Positions 17,620 to 26,769 of a stretch of DNA of 44,002 nt are shown here, piece by piece. The stretch lies in contig JAFEER010000300.1 in NCBI GenBank assembly GCA_018240985.1, forward strand, positions 1 to 44,002, in the 5' to 3' direction. Position 1 is the stretch's first letter, and each line of letters opens with the position of its first letter. The translations under genes and the position numbers were made by a program. The notes beneath the pieces are model-generated. The model did no database searches, was not told where the DNA came from, and saw nothing but the letters and a program-made list of their open reading frames with translations. Origin of the DNA: Pseudomonadota bacterium (GTDB taxonomy: Bacteria > Pseudomonadota > Gammaproteobacteria > Burkholderiales > Burkholderiaceae_C).

Positions 17620-18416
17620 CGCAGGCCGTGAGCAATATCCACAGCACCGCCATCGTTGCAGACGGTGCGCGCATCGACCCCTCCGCCACGGTGGGGCCGT
17701 ATGCGGTGATCGGCCCGCAGGTCGTGATCGGCCCCGGAAGTTCCGTGGGCGCGCATTGCGTGATCCAGGGCCACACCACCATCGGCAGGGACAACCGCAT
17801 CTTCCAGTTCGCGTCGCTGGGCGCGGAACCGCAGGACAAGAAATACAAGGGCGAGGATACCGAGCTGGTCATCGGCGACCGCAACACCATCCGCGAGTTC
17901 TGCACCTTCAACCGGGGTGTTCCCGGGGCCGGCGGCAAGACCAGCATCGGTGACGACAACTGGATCATGGCCTACACCCACATCGCGCATGACTGCCATG
18001 TGGGCAGCCACACCACCATGGCCAACAACACCACGCTGGCTGGCCATGTGTTGATCGGCGACTGGGTCACAGTGGGCGGGCTCACTGGCATCCACCAGTT
18101 CGTGCGGGTGGGGGCGCAGGCCATGATCGGCTTCTCCAGCGCGGTATCGCAGGACGTGCCGCCCTTCATGATGGTGGACGGCAACCCCCTTGCCGTGCGC
18201 GGCTTGAACCTGGAAGGCCTACGCCGCAGGGGCTTTTCCGCCCAGCGCGTGGCCGCCCTCAAGCAGGCCTATCGTCTGCTCTACCGCCAGGGCCTGACGC
18301 TGGAGGCGGCCCTGTCGGCCATGGCCGAGCTGCCGCACAGCCACCCCGAGGCCGAGGGCGACATCGCCCTGCTGCGCGACTTCATTGCCGCATCGCAGCG
18401 CGGCATTGCACGCTGA
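17616..18416 (+). CDS. lpxA: UDP-N-acetylglucosamine acyltransferase
   Basis: A 266-residue hexapeptide-repeat enzyme performing the first lipid A step, transfer of a 3-hydroxyacyl chain from ACP to UDP-GlcNAc. The repeats begin at [18 protein letters not shown]. The catalytic histidine lies in [13 protein letters not shown], and the C-terminal helical part starts near [16 protein letters not shown]. Two GTG codons are possible starts: 17616 (overlapping the fabZ stop as GTGA) and 17628, which would give 262 residues, the E. coli length. I favour the first because of coupling, with little certainty. Confidence 0.96.
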   Translation: MTQAVSNIHSTAIVADGARIDPSATVGPYAVIGPQVVIGPGSSVGAHCVIQGHTTIGRDNRIFQFASLGAEPQDKKYKGEDTELVIGDRNTIREFCTFNRGVPGAGGKTSIGDDNWIMAYTHIAHDCHVGSHTTMANNTTLAGHVLIGDWVTVGGLTGIHQFVRVGAQAMIGFSSAVSQDVPPFMMVDGNPLAVRGLNLEGLRRRGFSAQRVAALKQAYRLLYRQGLTLEAALSAMAELPHSHPEAEGDIALLRDFIAASQRGIAR

Positions 18417-18426
18417 TTCCCCGGCA

Positions 18427-19575
18427 ATGGCCTCTGATGCGCCGCGCATTGCCATGGTGGCGGGTGAAACCTCGGGCGACCTGCTCGCCGGGCTGCTGCT
18501 GGACGGCCTGCGCGCGCAATGGCCCGGCGTGGCCAGCATGGGCATTGGGGGCGCGCGCATGCAGGAGCGCGGCTTTGACGCCTGGTGGCCGAGCGAACGC
18601 CTGGCCGTGCATGGCTACAGCATCGAGCTGGTGCGCCGCCTGCTAGGCATTTTGAAGATCCGCAAGAACCTGCGTGCGCGCCTGCTGGCCGACCGGCCGG
18701 ATGTCTTCATCGGCGTGGACGCGCCCGACTTCAACCTGGGACTGGAGGCCGATCTGCGCGCCGCCGGCGTGAAGACCGTGCACTTCGTCTGCCCCTCCAT
18801 CTGGGCCTGGCGCGCCAACCGGGTCGAGAAGATCCGCGCCGCGGCCGACCATGTGCTGTGCATCTTCCCGTTCGAACCCGAGCTGCTGGCGCGCCACGGC
18901 ATCGCCGCCACCTATGTGGGCCATCCGCTGGCCAGCGTCATCCCCATGCAGCCGGACAAGCTGGCGGCCCGTGCCCAGCTGGGCCTGGCGCCGCAGGACG
19001 AGGTGCTGGCCATACTGCCGGGCAGCCGATCGGCCGAGGTGGCCTATATCGCCAAACCATTCTTTCAGGCTGCAGCGCTTATCAGTCAAGCGCGGCCAGC
19101 TATCAAAATTATGGTGCCTGCGGTGCCGGCGCTGCGCCAGCGCATCGAGCAGATCGCCCGCGACTGCGGTGTGCATGATCGCCTGGCCATCGTCACCGGC
19201 CAGTCGCACCAGGTGCTGGCCGCTTGCGACTGCACGCTGATCGCCAGCGGCACGGCCACGCTGGAGGCGGCGCTGTTCAAGCGGCCCATGGTCATCGGCT
19301 ACCACATGCACCCCATCAGCTGGCGCCTGATGCGCGGTAAGGCCTTGCAGCCCTGGGTGGGCCTGCCCAACATTCTGTGCCGCGACTTCGTCGTGCCCGA
19401 ACTGCTGCAGGACGCCGCCACGCCCCAGGCGCTGGCCGCCGCCGTGCAGCAATGGCTCGACGCGTCCCCCGTGCGCATAGCCAGCCTGCAGCAGCGCTTT
19501 ACCCGCCTGCATGAAGAGCTGCGGCGCGACACCCCGACCCTGGCCGCCGATGCCATCCAAAAAATCCTGGCCTAA
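18427..19575 (+). CDS. lpxB: Lipid-A-disaccharide synthase
   Basis: A 382-residue peripheral membrane glycosyltransferase (GT19) joining UDP-2,3-diacylglucosamine and lipid X into the lipid A disaccharide. Visible are [53 protein letters not shown] and [10 protein letters not shown]. The ATG at 18427 gives the standard length. A frame extending to 18385 overlaps lpxA and is not needed. Residues about 213-230 come from an A/T-richer palindromic segment (19063-19113) like intergenic repeats of this family. The 3' end overlaps rnhB by 26 bases. Confidence 0.97.
   Translation: MASDAPRIAMVAGETSGDLLAGLLLDGLRAQWPGVASMGIGGARMQERGFDAWWPSERLAVHGYSIELVRRLLGILKIRKNLRARLLADRPDVFIGVDAPDFNLGLEADLRAAGVKTVHFVCPSIWAWRANRVEKIRAAADHVLCIFPFEPELLARHGIAATYVGHPLASVIPMQPDKLAARAQLGLAPQDEVLAILPGSRSAEVAYIAKPFFQAAALISQARPAIKIMVPAVPALRQRIEQIARDCGVHDRLAIVTGQSHQVLAACDCTLIASGTATLEAALFKRPMVIGYHMHPISWRLMRGKALQPWVGLPNILCRDFVVPELLQDAATPQALAAAVQQWLDASPVRIASLQQRFTRLHEELRRDTPTLAADAIQKILA
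19063..19113 (+). repeat. Palindromic repeat embedded in lpxB
   Basis: GCGCTT (19075-19080) pairs with AAGCGC (19088-19093) across a 7-base loop, and GCTG (19069-19072) with CAGC (19097-19100), followed by TATCAAAATTAT. Order and wording match the repeat at 42919-42956 (GCTGCAGCGC...CAGCTATCAA). Here the unit is read in frame and encodes about 17 residues ([15 protein letters not shown]). Confidence 0.6.
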
Positions 19576-20182
19576 GCAGGTTCTGCTCGACTGGCACACG
19601 CCCGGCCTCGTGGCCGGCGTGGACGAGGCCGGCCGCGGGCCGCTGGCCGGGCCGGTGGTGGCTGCGGCCGTGATCCTGGACGAGCTCCAACCCATTGCCG
19701 GCCTGGCCGACTCCAAGGCCCTTAGTCCCAGGCGACGCGAGCGGCTGTTTGACGAGATCCGTGCCAAGGCCCTGTGCTGCAGCATCGCCGAGGCCAGCGT
19801 CGAGGAGATCGACCGCCTCAACATCCTGCAGGCCACCCTGCTGGCGATGCGCCGCGCCGTGCAGGGCCTGCGCCTCAAACCCACCCTGGCGCTGGTGGAC
19901 GGCAACCGCCTGCCGCAGCTGGACATGCCGGCCGAGGCCATCGTCAAGGGCGATGCGCGCGTGGCTGCGATCTCGGCCGCCTCCATCCTGGCCAAGGTGA
20001 CGCGCGATCGCTGGTGCGCCGAGTTGCACGGCCAGTATCCGCAATACGGGTTTGCCGGCCACAAGGGTTACGGCACGGCCGAACACCTGGCGGCCTTGCA
20101 GACACATGGCGCCTGCCCGCAGCACCGCCGCTCCTTCGCGCCCGTGGCCCGTGCCCTGCAGGCCGCGCCCGCACAACCATGA
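19550..20182 (+). CDS. rnhB: Ribonuclease HII
   Basis: A 210-residue RNase HII that nicks RNA-DNA hybrids and removes misincorporated ribonucleotides. The metal-site motif [15 protein letters not shown] and the later [21 protein letters not shown] and [15 protein letters not shown] are all present. The ATG at 19550 lies within the lpxB 3' end, and its TGA overlaps the next ATG, so translation is coupled in the lpxA-lpxB-rnhB order common in proteobacteria. Confidence 0.96.
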   Translation: MPSKKSWPKQVLLDWHTPGLVAGVDEAGRGPLAGPVVAAAVILDELQPIAGLADSKALSPRRRERLFDEIRAKALCCSIAEASVEEIDRLNILQATLLAMRRAVQGLRLKPTLALVDGNRLPQLDMPAEAIVKGDARVAAISAASILAKVTRDRWCAELHGQYPQYGFAGHKGYGTAEHLAALQTHGACPQHRRSFAPVARALQAAPAQP

Positions 20183-20967
20183 CGCGCCAGCCGCCCACCC
20201 TCATCCATTCGCGTGACAACACGCTGCTCAAGGAGCTGCGCCGCCTGTCGCAGGACAGCACGGCCTACCGCAAACAGGGCCGCGTGTGGCTGGAGGGCGA
20301 CCACCTGTGCAGCGCCGCCCTGGCGCGCGGCCAGCGCCCGGAGGTTGCCGTTTTTTGTGAATCATTTTGGCCTGTAGCACCCGCGCAGTTTGCGCAAGTA
20401 GCTACTAAAAACATAGTAATTGCCGATGCCCTGTGGCAGGACATCAGCGGACTGGAATCGCCCGCGCGCATGGGCTTCGTGCTGGCGCTGCCGGAGGGGC
20501 AGGGGCTGGAGCCCGGAGCGCCCACCGTGGTGCTCGATCGCCTGCAGGACGCCGGCAACGTCGGCTCCATCCTGCGCAGCGCCTCTGCCTTCGGCTTCAC
20601 GCAGATCGCTGCGCTCAAGGGCACGGCCGCACTGTGGTCGGCCAAGGTGCTGCGCGCCGGCATGGGGGCGCATTTTGCGCTGCGCCTGGTCGAGGGCCTG
20701 GAGCTGCAGGACATCGACACCCTGCGCGTGCCCTTGCTGGCCACCAGCTCGCACCTGGGCGACTGGCTGCACCGCGCGCAGCTGCCCTGGCCCTGCGGCT
20801 GGATCATGGGCCACGAAGGGCAGGGCGTCTCGGCAGAACTGCAGCAGCGCGCCAGCCGGCATATCCGCATCACGCAGCCGGGCGGCGAAGAGTCGCTCAA
20901 TGTCGGCGCCGCCGCCGCCATCTGCCTGCATGCGAGTGCCGCGACGCGGCCTGGCCTACATGAGTAA
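20179..20967 (+). CDS. SpoU/TrmH-family RNA 2'-O-methyltransferase
   Basis: A 262-residue SPOUT-class methyltransferase that adds a 2'-O-methyl group to rRNA or tRNA from S-adenosylmethionine. An N-terminal substrate-binding domain ([15 protein letters not shown]...RVWLEGDHL, 10-50) precedes the knotted domain with motif 1 [17 protein letters not shown], motif 2 [11 protein letters not shown] and motif 3 [12 protein letters not shown]. Residues about 58-81 are encoded by an A/T-rich palindrome-bearing segment that does not fit the codon use of the rest. It overlaps rnhB by 4 bases and converges on the next gene with a 12-base overlap of 3' ends. The target nucleotide is unknown. Confidence 0.93.
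   Translation: MTRQPPTLIHSRDNTLLKELRRLSQDSTAYRKQGRVWLEGDHLCSAALARGQRPEVAVFCESFWPVAPAQFAQVATKNIVIADALWQDISGLESPARMGFVLALPEGQGLEPGAPTVVLDRLQDAGNVGSILRSASAFGFTQIAALKGTAALWSAKVLRAGMGAHFALRLVEGLELQDIDTLRVPLLATSSHLGDWLHRAQLPWPCGWIMGHEGQGVSAELQQRASRHIRITQPGGEESLNVGAAAAICLHASAATRPGLHE
20350..20421 (+). repeat. Palindromic repeat embedded in methyltransferase gene
   Basis: GTAGC (20374-20378) pairs with GCTAC (20401-20405), and GCGCA (20383-20387) with TGCGC (20391-20395) over a 3-base loop. Runs TTTTTT (20351-) and TACTAAAAACATAGTAA flank it, in a gene that is otherwise very GC-rich. It encodes about 24 residues of the linker between the two domains and keeps the frame. Confidence 0.6.
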
Positions 20968-21414
20968 GGTCTGCGCCACGATCACCAGGCCGATCAGCAG
21001 GTTCACACTCACCCAGCGGCGTATGCCGCCAAGGGCCTGCCCGCCGGCGCTCCAGTCGGATGCCGCCACGGCGCGCTCCAGCCGATCGAACAGCGCAAAG
21101 TAGATGTAGGCAAAGATGCCCATCATCACCACGCCCAGCGTGGCCATGATGGTCCACTTGAGCGGCATCGAAAACGCGCCGCCCGCCCCCATGCTCACCG
21201 CGCCAATCATGCCCAGGCCGCTGGTCAGCACCAGCACGATGGCCACCGCCACGGCACCCAGAAAGCGCTGCAGCACACCATGCATCAACCGCACGCGCTG
21301 GGGCGGTTCAAGCTGCTGCGCCGTCGGCCGCAGAAAGAAATGGGCAAAGACCATGCCGCCGATCCACACGATGATGGACAGTACATGGACAAGTTTGAGG
21401 GCGTTGTAAATCAT
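20956..21414 (-). CDS. CopD-like small integral membrane protein
   Basis: A 152-residue membrane protein with about four hydrophobic helices (around 5-25, 50-72, 82-104, 130-150). The start KLVHVLSIIVWIGGMVFAHF contains a conserved His and Trp, as in the CopD/DUF-type family of copper-resistance or cytochrome-like membrane proteins. The frame is open further upstream, but the ATG at 21414 begins the first helix naturally. The function is not established. It may bind copper or haem through the N-terminal histidines. It converges with the methyltransferase gene, and no terminator fits between them. Confidence 0.75.
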   Translation of the reverse strand: MIYNALKLVHVLSIIVWIGGMVFAHFFLRPTAQQLEPPQRVRLMHGVLQRFLGAVAVAIVLVLTSGLGMIGAVSMGAGGAFSMPLKWTIMATLGVVMMGIFAYIYFALFDRLERAVAASDWSAGGQALGGIRRWVSVNLLIGLVIVAQTLLM

Positions 21415-21520
21415 GGAGCAGGGCAATCCAAGCAAAGCTGTTGATTGTGCCGCCGGATGCAACCCCGGCCACCATCCAGCCGCGCCACAAGCGGCACCGC
21501 CAAGCTGCCCAGGCTGGTGA

Positions 21521-24301
21521 TTAACCCAAGGAGACGCCCTGGCTGGCGCTCGGCACCTCGCTTCCGGGCATGGCATCAGGCAGTTCTTGCAGAGGGCCGC
21601 CCACCTCTGGCTGCATGCGTTGGGCGGAATGCGACACATGTTCCTCGGACTTGCCGCAGACATAGTCGCGCCATACCAGCGGCAGGATGCCGCCATGGCG
21701 CCAGTAGTCCACGTCTTCCTGCGTGTCGAGGCGCAGCACGAGCGGAACCACGGTGGTCGAACCATCGGTTCGCCGCACGATGGCTTCGATGCGGCCCGCC
21801 ACCTTCAGGTGCTGGGCGAGTGCAGGCACGTCGATGGTTTCGCTGCCATCGAGCTTGAGCGACTCCGCCGTGGTGCCCGCTTCGAACTGCAGCGGCAGCA
21901 CGCCCATGCCAACGAGGTTGGTTCGGTGGATGCGCTCGAAGCTCTCTGCAATCACGGCCTTGACGCCGAGCAGCGCCACGCCCTTGGCGGCCCAATCGCG
22001 CGAAGAGCCACAGCCGTAGTTCTTGCCCGCAATCACCGCCAGCGGAACCTTGCGGCGCAGGTATTCCCCGGCCGCTTCGAACACGCGCATCTGCCTGCCT
22101 TCCGGCATCAGCTTCGTCTCGCCGCCCTCGACGCCTGGCACGATACGGTTGCGCAGGCGAATGTTGGCGAAAGTGGCGCGGACCGCCACATCGTGATTGC
22201 CGCGGCGCGTCGTGTAGTTGTTGAAGTCGCGGCGTGCTACGCCCTTCGAAAGAAGGAAGTCGGCGGCGGGCGTCCCGAGGCTGATGGCGCCCGACGGAGA
22301 GATGTGGTCCGTCGTCACGGAATCGCCGAGGATGACCAAGGGCCGCATGCCTGTGATGTCCTGGACCGGTGCAGCCTCGCGCGCGAGACCCTCGAAATAG
22401 GGAGGCTGGAGGATATAGGTGCTGGAGTCATTCCACGGAAAGCGTTCGCTGCGCTCTCCAGCCAGGGCGTCCCACGGCTCACCACCGTCGAACAGGTCGG
22501 CGTACTTCTGGCGGAAAATTTCCGGCCCGTAGGCGCCGTCAACGGCCTTGGCGATTTCGACGGAAGTCGGCCAGATGTCGCGCAGGTACACCGGCTGGCC
22601 GTTGCTGCCCGTTCCTATGGGCTCCTTGGTCACGTCGACCGACAGCGTCCCCGTGAGCGCGTACACCACGACCAAGGCGGGCGACCCAAGGTAAGCGGCG
22701 CGCACGTTGGGATGGATGCGGCCTTCGAAGTTGCGGTTGCCGGAGAGCACCGCGGTGCCGACCAGCTTCTCGGCTTCGATGGCCTCGACCACCGCGTCAG
22801 GCAAGGGGCCGGAGCCGCCATTGCAGGTGGTGCAGCCAAAGCCAGCGACGTGGAAGCCGAGCGCGTCCAGCGATGGCTGCAGGCCGGCCTGCTCAAGCAC
22901 GGCGGCCGTCACGTGGCTGCCGGGCACCAGCGAGGTCTTGACCCAAGGCTTGGCCTTCAAGCCCAGCGCCACGGCCTTTTTTGCCACCAGGCCGGCCGCC
23001 ATCATGTTCACCGGGTTGGCGGTGTTGGTGCAGCTGGTGATGGCAGCAATCAGCACATCCCCATCGTGCAGGGCGAACGGCTCGCCCTTCACGGGCGCGC
23101 AGTGCTCGGGGTCGAGCGGGCGACCGGCGATGTCCTGGTAGTGCTGCACAAACGCGCTTGGGACAGTCTCCAGCGGCAGATGGTCCTCGGGGTTGCGCGG
23201 GCCTGCGAGACACGGGCGGATGTCGTCGAGGTCGATGCTCACCACCGTGTCGAACCGGGGGGCGGGCGTATCCGCGCTGCGCCAGAGTTTCTGCGCCTTG
23301 GCATAGGCCTCGACGAGCTCGACCTGGGTGTCGTCACGACCCGTCATGCGCAGGTAGTCCATCGTGCGCTGGTCAATGGGAAAGTAGACGGCCGTGGCCC
23401 CATATTCGGGCGCCATATTGGCAATCATGCCGCGGTCGCCGAGCGCCAGGGCCTCCAGGCCATTGCCGAAGAACTCGATGAACTTGCCGACGACGCCCAG
23501 CGCACGCATGCGCTGCGTGATGGCAAGAACCAGGTCGGTGGGGAGCACGCCCTCGCGCAGCTGGCCCTTGACCTCGATGCCGACCACTTCAGGCAGCGCC
23601 AGCGCAACCGGCTTGCCGACCATCACGGCCTCGGCTTCGATGCCGCCGACACCCCAGCCGAGAACGCCCAGGCCGTTGATCATCGGCGTGTGGCTGTCGG
23701 TGCCGACACAGGTATCGGGAATCGCAAGTTCGCCCTGGCCGTCCTGGTCCGTCCAGACCACCTTGCCGATGTACTCGAGGTGGATCTGGTGCATGATGCC
23801 CTTGCCGGGAGGGACAATGCGCACGCCCTCAAAGCTGCTGCTGCACCACCTCAGGAAGGCAAAGCGCTCGCCGTTGCGCTGATACTCGCGCTCCAGGTTG
23901 ATCTTGCGGGCCATCGGAGAGGCCCAGCTGTCGACCTGAAGTGAGTGGTCGATGATGACGTCGACCGGCACCTTAGGGCCCACCTTCGAGGCATCGCCGC
24001 CGGCCTCCGCCACAGCGTCGCGCATACCGGCCATGTCCACCAGCATCACCTGACCCAGAATGTCCTGGCCGAAAACGCGCGTTGGATAGAAGCTCAGGCC
24101 GGCGCCAATCTTGCGGCCGAGAAGTGCATCGATCTCTGCCTGGGTGTCCACGCCGCGCGTCGCTGTCTGGCGCAGCAGGTTCTCCAGCAGTATGCGCAGG
24201 GAGAAGGGAAGCTGGTCTACGCCGTTCACGTCGGCAATGGAGACGTAGCGCACCGTCCGGTTGGCCACGGGAAGCTGCTTGATCTGGGGTTCGGTTCTCA
24301 T
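21521..24301 (-). CDS. acnA: Aconitase-family hydratase (AcnA/AcnD-like)
   Basis: A 926-residue [4Fe-4S] hydro-lyase of the aconitase A / iron-regulatory-protein family. Cluster cysteines lie in ITSCTNTANP and GFGCTTCNGG. Substrate-site parts include CVGTDSHTPMINGLGVLGWG and the swivelling C-terminal domain with NYGCGSSRDWAAKGVALLGV and FERIHRTNLVGMGVLP. The usual GNSG after the cysteine pair reads GGSG. After the normal family end (near DYWRHGGILPLVWRDYV) about 45 unrelated residues follow. AAGGAAA precedes the ATG. The neighbours are a tricarboxylate-type receptor and a PrpF isomerase, so it may act on aconitate or methylcitrate/methylaconitate rather than be the main TCA-cycle enzyme. Confidence 0.9.
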   Translation of the reverse strand: MRTEPQIKQLPVANRTVRYVSIADVNGVDQLPFSLRILLENLLRQTATRGVDTQAEIDALLGRKIGAGLSFYPTRVFGQDILGQVMLVDMAGMRDAVAEAGGDASKVGPKVPVDVIIDHSLQVDSWASPMARKINLEREYQRNGERFAFLRWCSSSFEGVRIVPPGKGIMHQIHLEYIGKVVWTDQDGQGELAIPDTCVGTDSHTPMINGLGVLGWGVGGIEAEAVMVGKPVALALPEVVGIEVKGQLREGVLPTDLVLAITQRMRALGVVGKFIEFFGNGLEALALGDRGMIANMAPEYGATAVYFPIDQRTMDYLRMTGRDDTQVELVEAYAKAQKLWRSADTPAPRFDTVVSIDLDDIRPCLAGPRNPEDHLPLETVPSAFVQHYQDIAGRPLDPEHCAPVKGEPFALHDGDVLIAAITSCTNTANPVNMMAAGLVAKKAVALGLKAKPWVKTSLVPGSHVTAAVLEQAGLQPSLDALGFHVAGFGCTTCNGGSGPLPDAVVEAIEAEKLVGTAVLSGNRNFEGRIHPNVRAAYLGSPALVVVYALTGTLSVDVTKEPIGTGSNGQPVYLRDIWPTSVEIAKAVDGAYGPEIFRQKYADLFDGGEPWDALAGERSERFPWNDSSTYILQPPYFEGLAREAAPVQDITGMRPLVILGDSVTTDHISPSGAISLGTPAADFLLSKGVARRDFNNYTTRRGNHDVAVRATFANIRLRNRIVPGVEGGETKLMPEGRQMRVFEAAGEYLRRKVPLAVIAGKNYGCGSSRDWAAKGVALLGVKAVIAESFERIHRTNLVGMGVLPLQFEAGTTAESLKLDGSETIDVPALAQHLKVAGRIEAIVRRTDGSTTVVPLVLRLDTQEDVDYWRHGGILPLVWRDYVCGKSEEHVSHSAQRMQPEVGGPLQELPDAMPGSEVPSASQGVSLG

Positions 24302-24373
24302 CTGATTTCCTTGATTAGGGACGGTGCCGGCCTGGTTCGGAAGTAGCGCGTTCGCAAGGCCGTGCGCAGTGTG

Positions 24374-25372
24374 TCATTCGACCTTGATGTTCCGCTTTAT
24401 GACGAGAGCCTGCCAGCGCGTGGTTTCGTCTGCCAGCAGCTTGCCGAATTCGGCCGGAGTGCCGCCTGCTGGCGTGAGTCCGTCCGTTGACATGCCCTTG
24501 GTCATTTCCGCCGCGTGAAGCGATTCGTTGATGGCCTTGTTGAGCTTGGTGACGATGTCGTGGGGGATGCCCTTGGGGCCAATGATTCCGTGCCAGTTCG
24601 TCACGGAATAGTTGGGGAACCCAGCCTCGGCGGTCGTAGGTACATCGGGCAACGCCGCCAGGCGGCTGGGCGTCGTGACGGCCAGTGCGCGCAGCTTTTC
24701 AGCCTTGGCGAATGGCAGGGTGGAAGCGACGGTGCCAAAGACCACCTGGGTTTGGCCCGAGATGGTGTCGGTCAGTGCGGGAGCCGTGCCCTTGTAGGGC
24801 ACATGCATGATTTGCGCACCCGTGACATCCAGAAAGTACTCGGTGGCGATGTGGACGATGCTGCCGGTGCCGGCCGATGCGTAGCTCAGCTTGTTAGGTT
24901 CCTTCTTGGCCAGGGCCACCAGGTCTGTGAGATTCTTGGCGGGCAACTGCGGATTCACCGCGATGATGAACGGCCCCCGAGCCAACTGCGCGATGGGGGT
25001 GATGTCCTTGATGGGGTCGAACGTGAGCTTGTAGAGCGCCGGGTTCACGGTGTAGCTGGCGGCGGCCAGGAACAGCGTGTAGCCGTCGGCCGGCGACTTG
25101 AGCGCGGCGCTCGCCCCCAGGTTGCCCCCTGCGCCCGGGCGGTTTTCGACGATCACCGGTTGGCCCAGCTTTTCACCAAGTCTCACTGCAACCAGGCGCG
25201 CGATGAAGTCGGAGCCGCCACCGGGAGCGAAGGCCACGATGAGCTTGATGGGACGGTTCGGGTAGGGCGCATCGGCCCAGGCGGGCGCGCAGACGGCTCC
25301 AATGACGGCGGACGCCAACAAGGCGCGGCGCACGGCACCCAAAAATGGCTTCGTTGTCTCGGTGTTTTGCAT
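24374..25372 (-). CDS. Bug/TctC-family periplasmic solute-binding receptor
   Basis: A 332-residue tripartite tricarboxylate transporter-type receptor. The signal peptide (RRALLASAVIGAVCAPAWA) precedes YPNRPIKLIVAFAPGGGSDF, the typical Bug start with its first ligand loop. GEKLGQPVIVENRPGAGGNLG, LSYASAGTGSIVHIATE and MHVPYKGTAPAL are the conserved pocket segments. These proteins bind carboxylates (citrate, aconitate, aromatic acids and others). No TctA/TctB membrane genes are nearby, as is common in Burkholderiales, where orphan receptors share a transporter. The ATG at 25372 follows GAAGGAAA. An in-frame longer form is possible but would spoil the signal peptide. Confidence 0.9.
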   Translation of the reverse strand: MQNTETTKPFLGAVRRALLASAVIGAVCAPAWADAPYPNRPIKLIVAFAPGGGSDFIARLVAVRLGEKLGQPVIVENRPGAGGNLGASAALKSPADGYTLFLAAASYTVNPALYKLTFDPIKDITPIAQLARGPFIIAVNPQLPAKNLTDLVALAKKEPNKLSYASAGTGSIVHIATEYFLDVTGAQIMHVPYKGTAPALTDTISGQTQVVFGTVASTLPFAKAEKLRALAVTTPSRLAALPDVPTTAEAGFPNYSVTNWHGIIGPKGIPHDIVTKLNKAINESLHAAEMTKGMSTDGLTPAGGTPAEFGKLLADETTRWQALVIKRNIKVE

Positions 25373-25530
25373 GACTGTTTCCTTCATTGCTTGCTGTGGG
25401 AGGATGCGCGAAATAGCGGACTCTTCGTTCGCGCCTGCACTGTATTTTCTGATTAGTTTGAGCAATTATAGACGAGGGTAAACCCTTGCGATGCGTAACG
25501 AACTGCTCAACCTGCCCGAGCGTGCTCGCC

Positions 25531-25556
25531 CCCGGCGGGCAGCGAAGCCCGCCGGG
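25531..25556 (-). terminator. Strong GC hairpin between GntR gene and receptor gene
   Basis: CCCGGCGGGC and GCCCGCCGGG form a perfect 10-bp stem with a 6-base loop, 30 bases beyond the stop codon of the GntR gene and ahead of the receptor gene on the same strand. There is no T-run, so termination would be weak or Rho-aided. It may instead stabilise mRNA ends and set unequal expression of regulator and receptor. Confidence 0.5.
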
Positions 25557-25585
25557 TCAACGGTTCAGTGGGAGGCGACGGCCGC

Positions 25586-26512
25586 TCAGGCCGGTTGAGA
25601 GAAGACGCTGGGGTCGAGCAACTTGCCGCGACGTGCACCGTTCAAATGGGCCCGCATCAAGTTGGCGGCTTGCATGAAGTCCTGGCGCTCGATGGCGTCC
25701 AGGATGGCCAGGTGCTCCGCTGCCTGGGTATGCCGGGGGCCTCGCTGGGTGGCTTGGCGGTATTCCACCAGCCGGCGCAGCTGGTTGATACGCCGCACGG
25801 ATTGCAAGATAAAGCGGTTGTGTCCCCACTGGGCCACCGTCTCGTGGAAGTGGCTGTTGGCCTCGAACAGCTCGATGGGGGTCATCGTCAGGAATCCCCC
25901 GTCGACGATGCGCTGTTGCTCGTGCCTGAGCTGCTTGAGCTCGGCCGGCACGAAATGGAAGGACGATCCCAGGATGGCTGCCGGCTCAATCGACTGCCGG
26001 AACAGGTAGCTTTCCTCGTAGGCATCCGGAGAGTCAATCATGGACAGGAAGCGCCAACCGTGCCCCATGCCTTGCTCTATCCAGCCTTCTTCGGAAATCC
26101 GGGATAGCACCTTGCGAAGCGTGCTGCGCGCCACGCCATATCGACGCATCAACTCGGCTTCGGTCACCTCGTCGGGCAGGGTTTCGGTCTGGCGATCCTC
26201 TGCAATGCGAAGGTAAAGTGGGTCGTCCGTCGCCAGCAGGCTGGAGACAGACCCGTCCCAGTCCTTGGCATCGACACTCAGAAAGAAGCCGCGATTGGCG
26301 TCCTGCTGCAAAACGCCGAGATGCGCCAGGTGCCGCAGGGCCACCTGAATCGGCGAGCGGGAAGTCCCAATGTGCTGTGCCAGCTGAATCTCCGGGAGAT
26401 GATCCCCTGCGACACGGTTGTCCCTGCGCACCAAGGCGACAATTTCCCGGGCAACACGCTGCTGCAGGGAGGTCAGTTCCGGGACGGCGGCAACTTCATT
26501 CACAGAGGACAT
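25586..26512 (-). CDS. GntR-family regulator with two winged-helix domains and FCD
   Basis: A 308-residue transcription regulator. Residues 13-78 form a GntR winged helix with recognition region TSRSPIQVALRHLAHLGVL (50-68). A second, similar winged-helix segment occupies about 98-156 (VARSTLRKVLSRISEEGWI, 127-145). An FCD-type helical ligand domain follows (about 165-295, with FHETVAQWGHNRF supplying likely metal or ligand histidines). GntR/FCD proteins normally have one such DNA-binding domain and about 220-250 residues, so the tandem is odd. It is divergent from the prpF-like gene and lies upstream of the receptor and aconitase genes, which are its likely targets. Confidence 0.88.
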   Translation of the reverse strand: MSSVNEVAAVPELTSLQQRVAREIVALVRRDNRVAGDHLPEIQLAQHIGTSRSPIQVALRHLAHLGVLQQDANRGFFLSVDAKDWDGSVSSLLATDDPLYLRIAEDRQTETLPDEVTEAELMRRYGVARSTLRKVLSRISEEGWIEQGMGHGWRFLSMIDSPDAYEESYLFRQSIEPAAILGSSFHFVPAELKQLRHEQQRIVDGGFLTMTPIELFEANSHFHETVAQWGHNRFILQSVRRINQLRRLVEYRQATQRGPRHTQAAEHLAILDAIERQDFMQAANLMRAHLNGARRGKLLDPSVFSQPA

Positions 26513-26655
26513 CCCTCGTAGTCTAGGTCACCGGCTCACAAATGGCGGTCAATCAATCCTCATCCCGTCCAGCGGGGCCGCCCTGCAGCAGCGCACGACG
26601 AGAAATGCGGGTCATCGGCTTGTCTCCAAACGAAGTGGCGGGGAAGACATCGAGA

Positions 26656-26690
26656 ATTGCATAATGTCGAAAATAATCACATAATGCAAT
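26656..26690. promoter_or_regulatory. Candidate operator: 12-bp inverted repeat
   Basis: ATTGCATAATGT (26656-26667) and ACATAATGCAAT (26679-26690) are inverted copies matching at 11 of 12 positions, with an 11-base A/T-rich spacer (centre spacing 23 bases). It lies in the 257-base gap between the GntR gene and the prpF-like gene and overlaps promoter-like TTGCAT and TAATGC elements. The rest of the gap shows no gene. The two-domain GntR protein is the natural candidate to bind it. Confidence 0.55.
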
Positions 26691-26769
26691 ATACCGAGAG
26701 CCAAGCCGTGGAGGCATGCCCACATTCCGACGTCTGCGTCGCGTTCACCCATCCATCGAAAGGAAACCC

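Noticed and set aside
21587-23944. A 785-codon open frame on the plus strand opposite the aconitase gene
   Set aside because: The aconitase motifs are clear on the minus strand; the plus frame has no recognisable protein.
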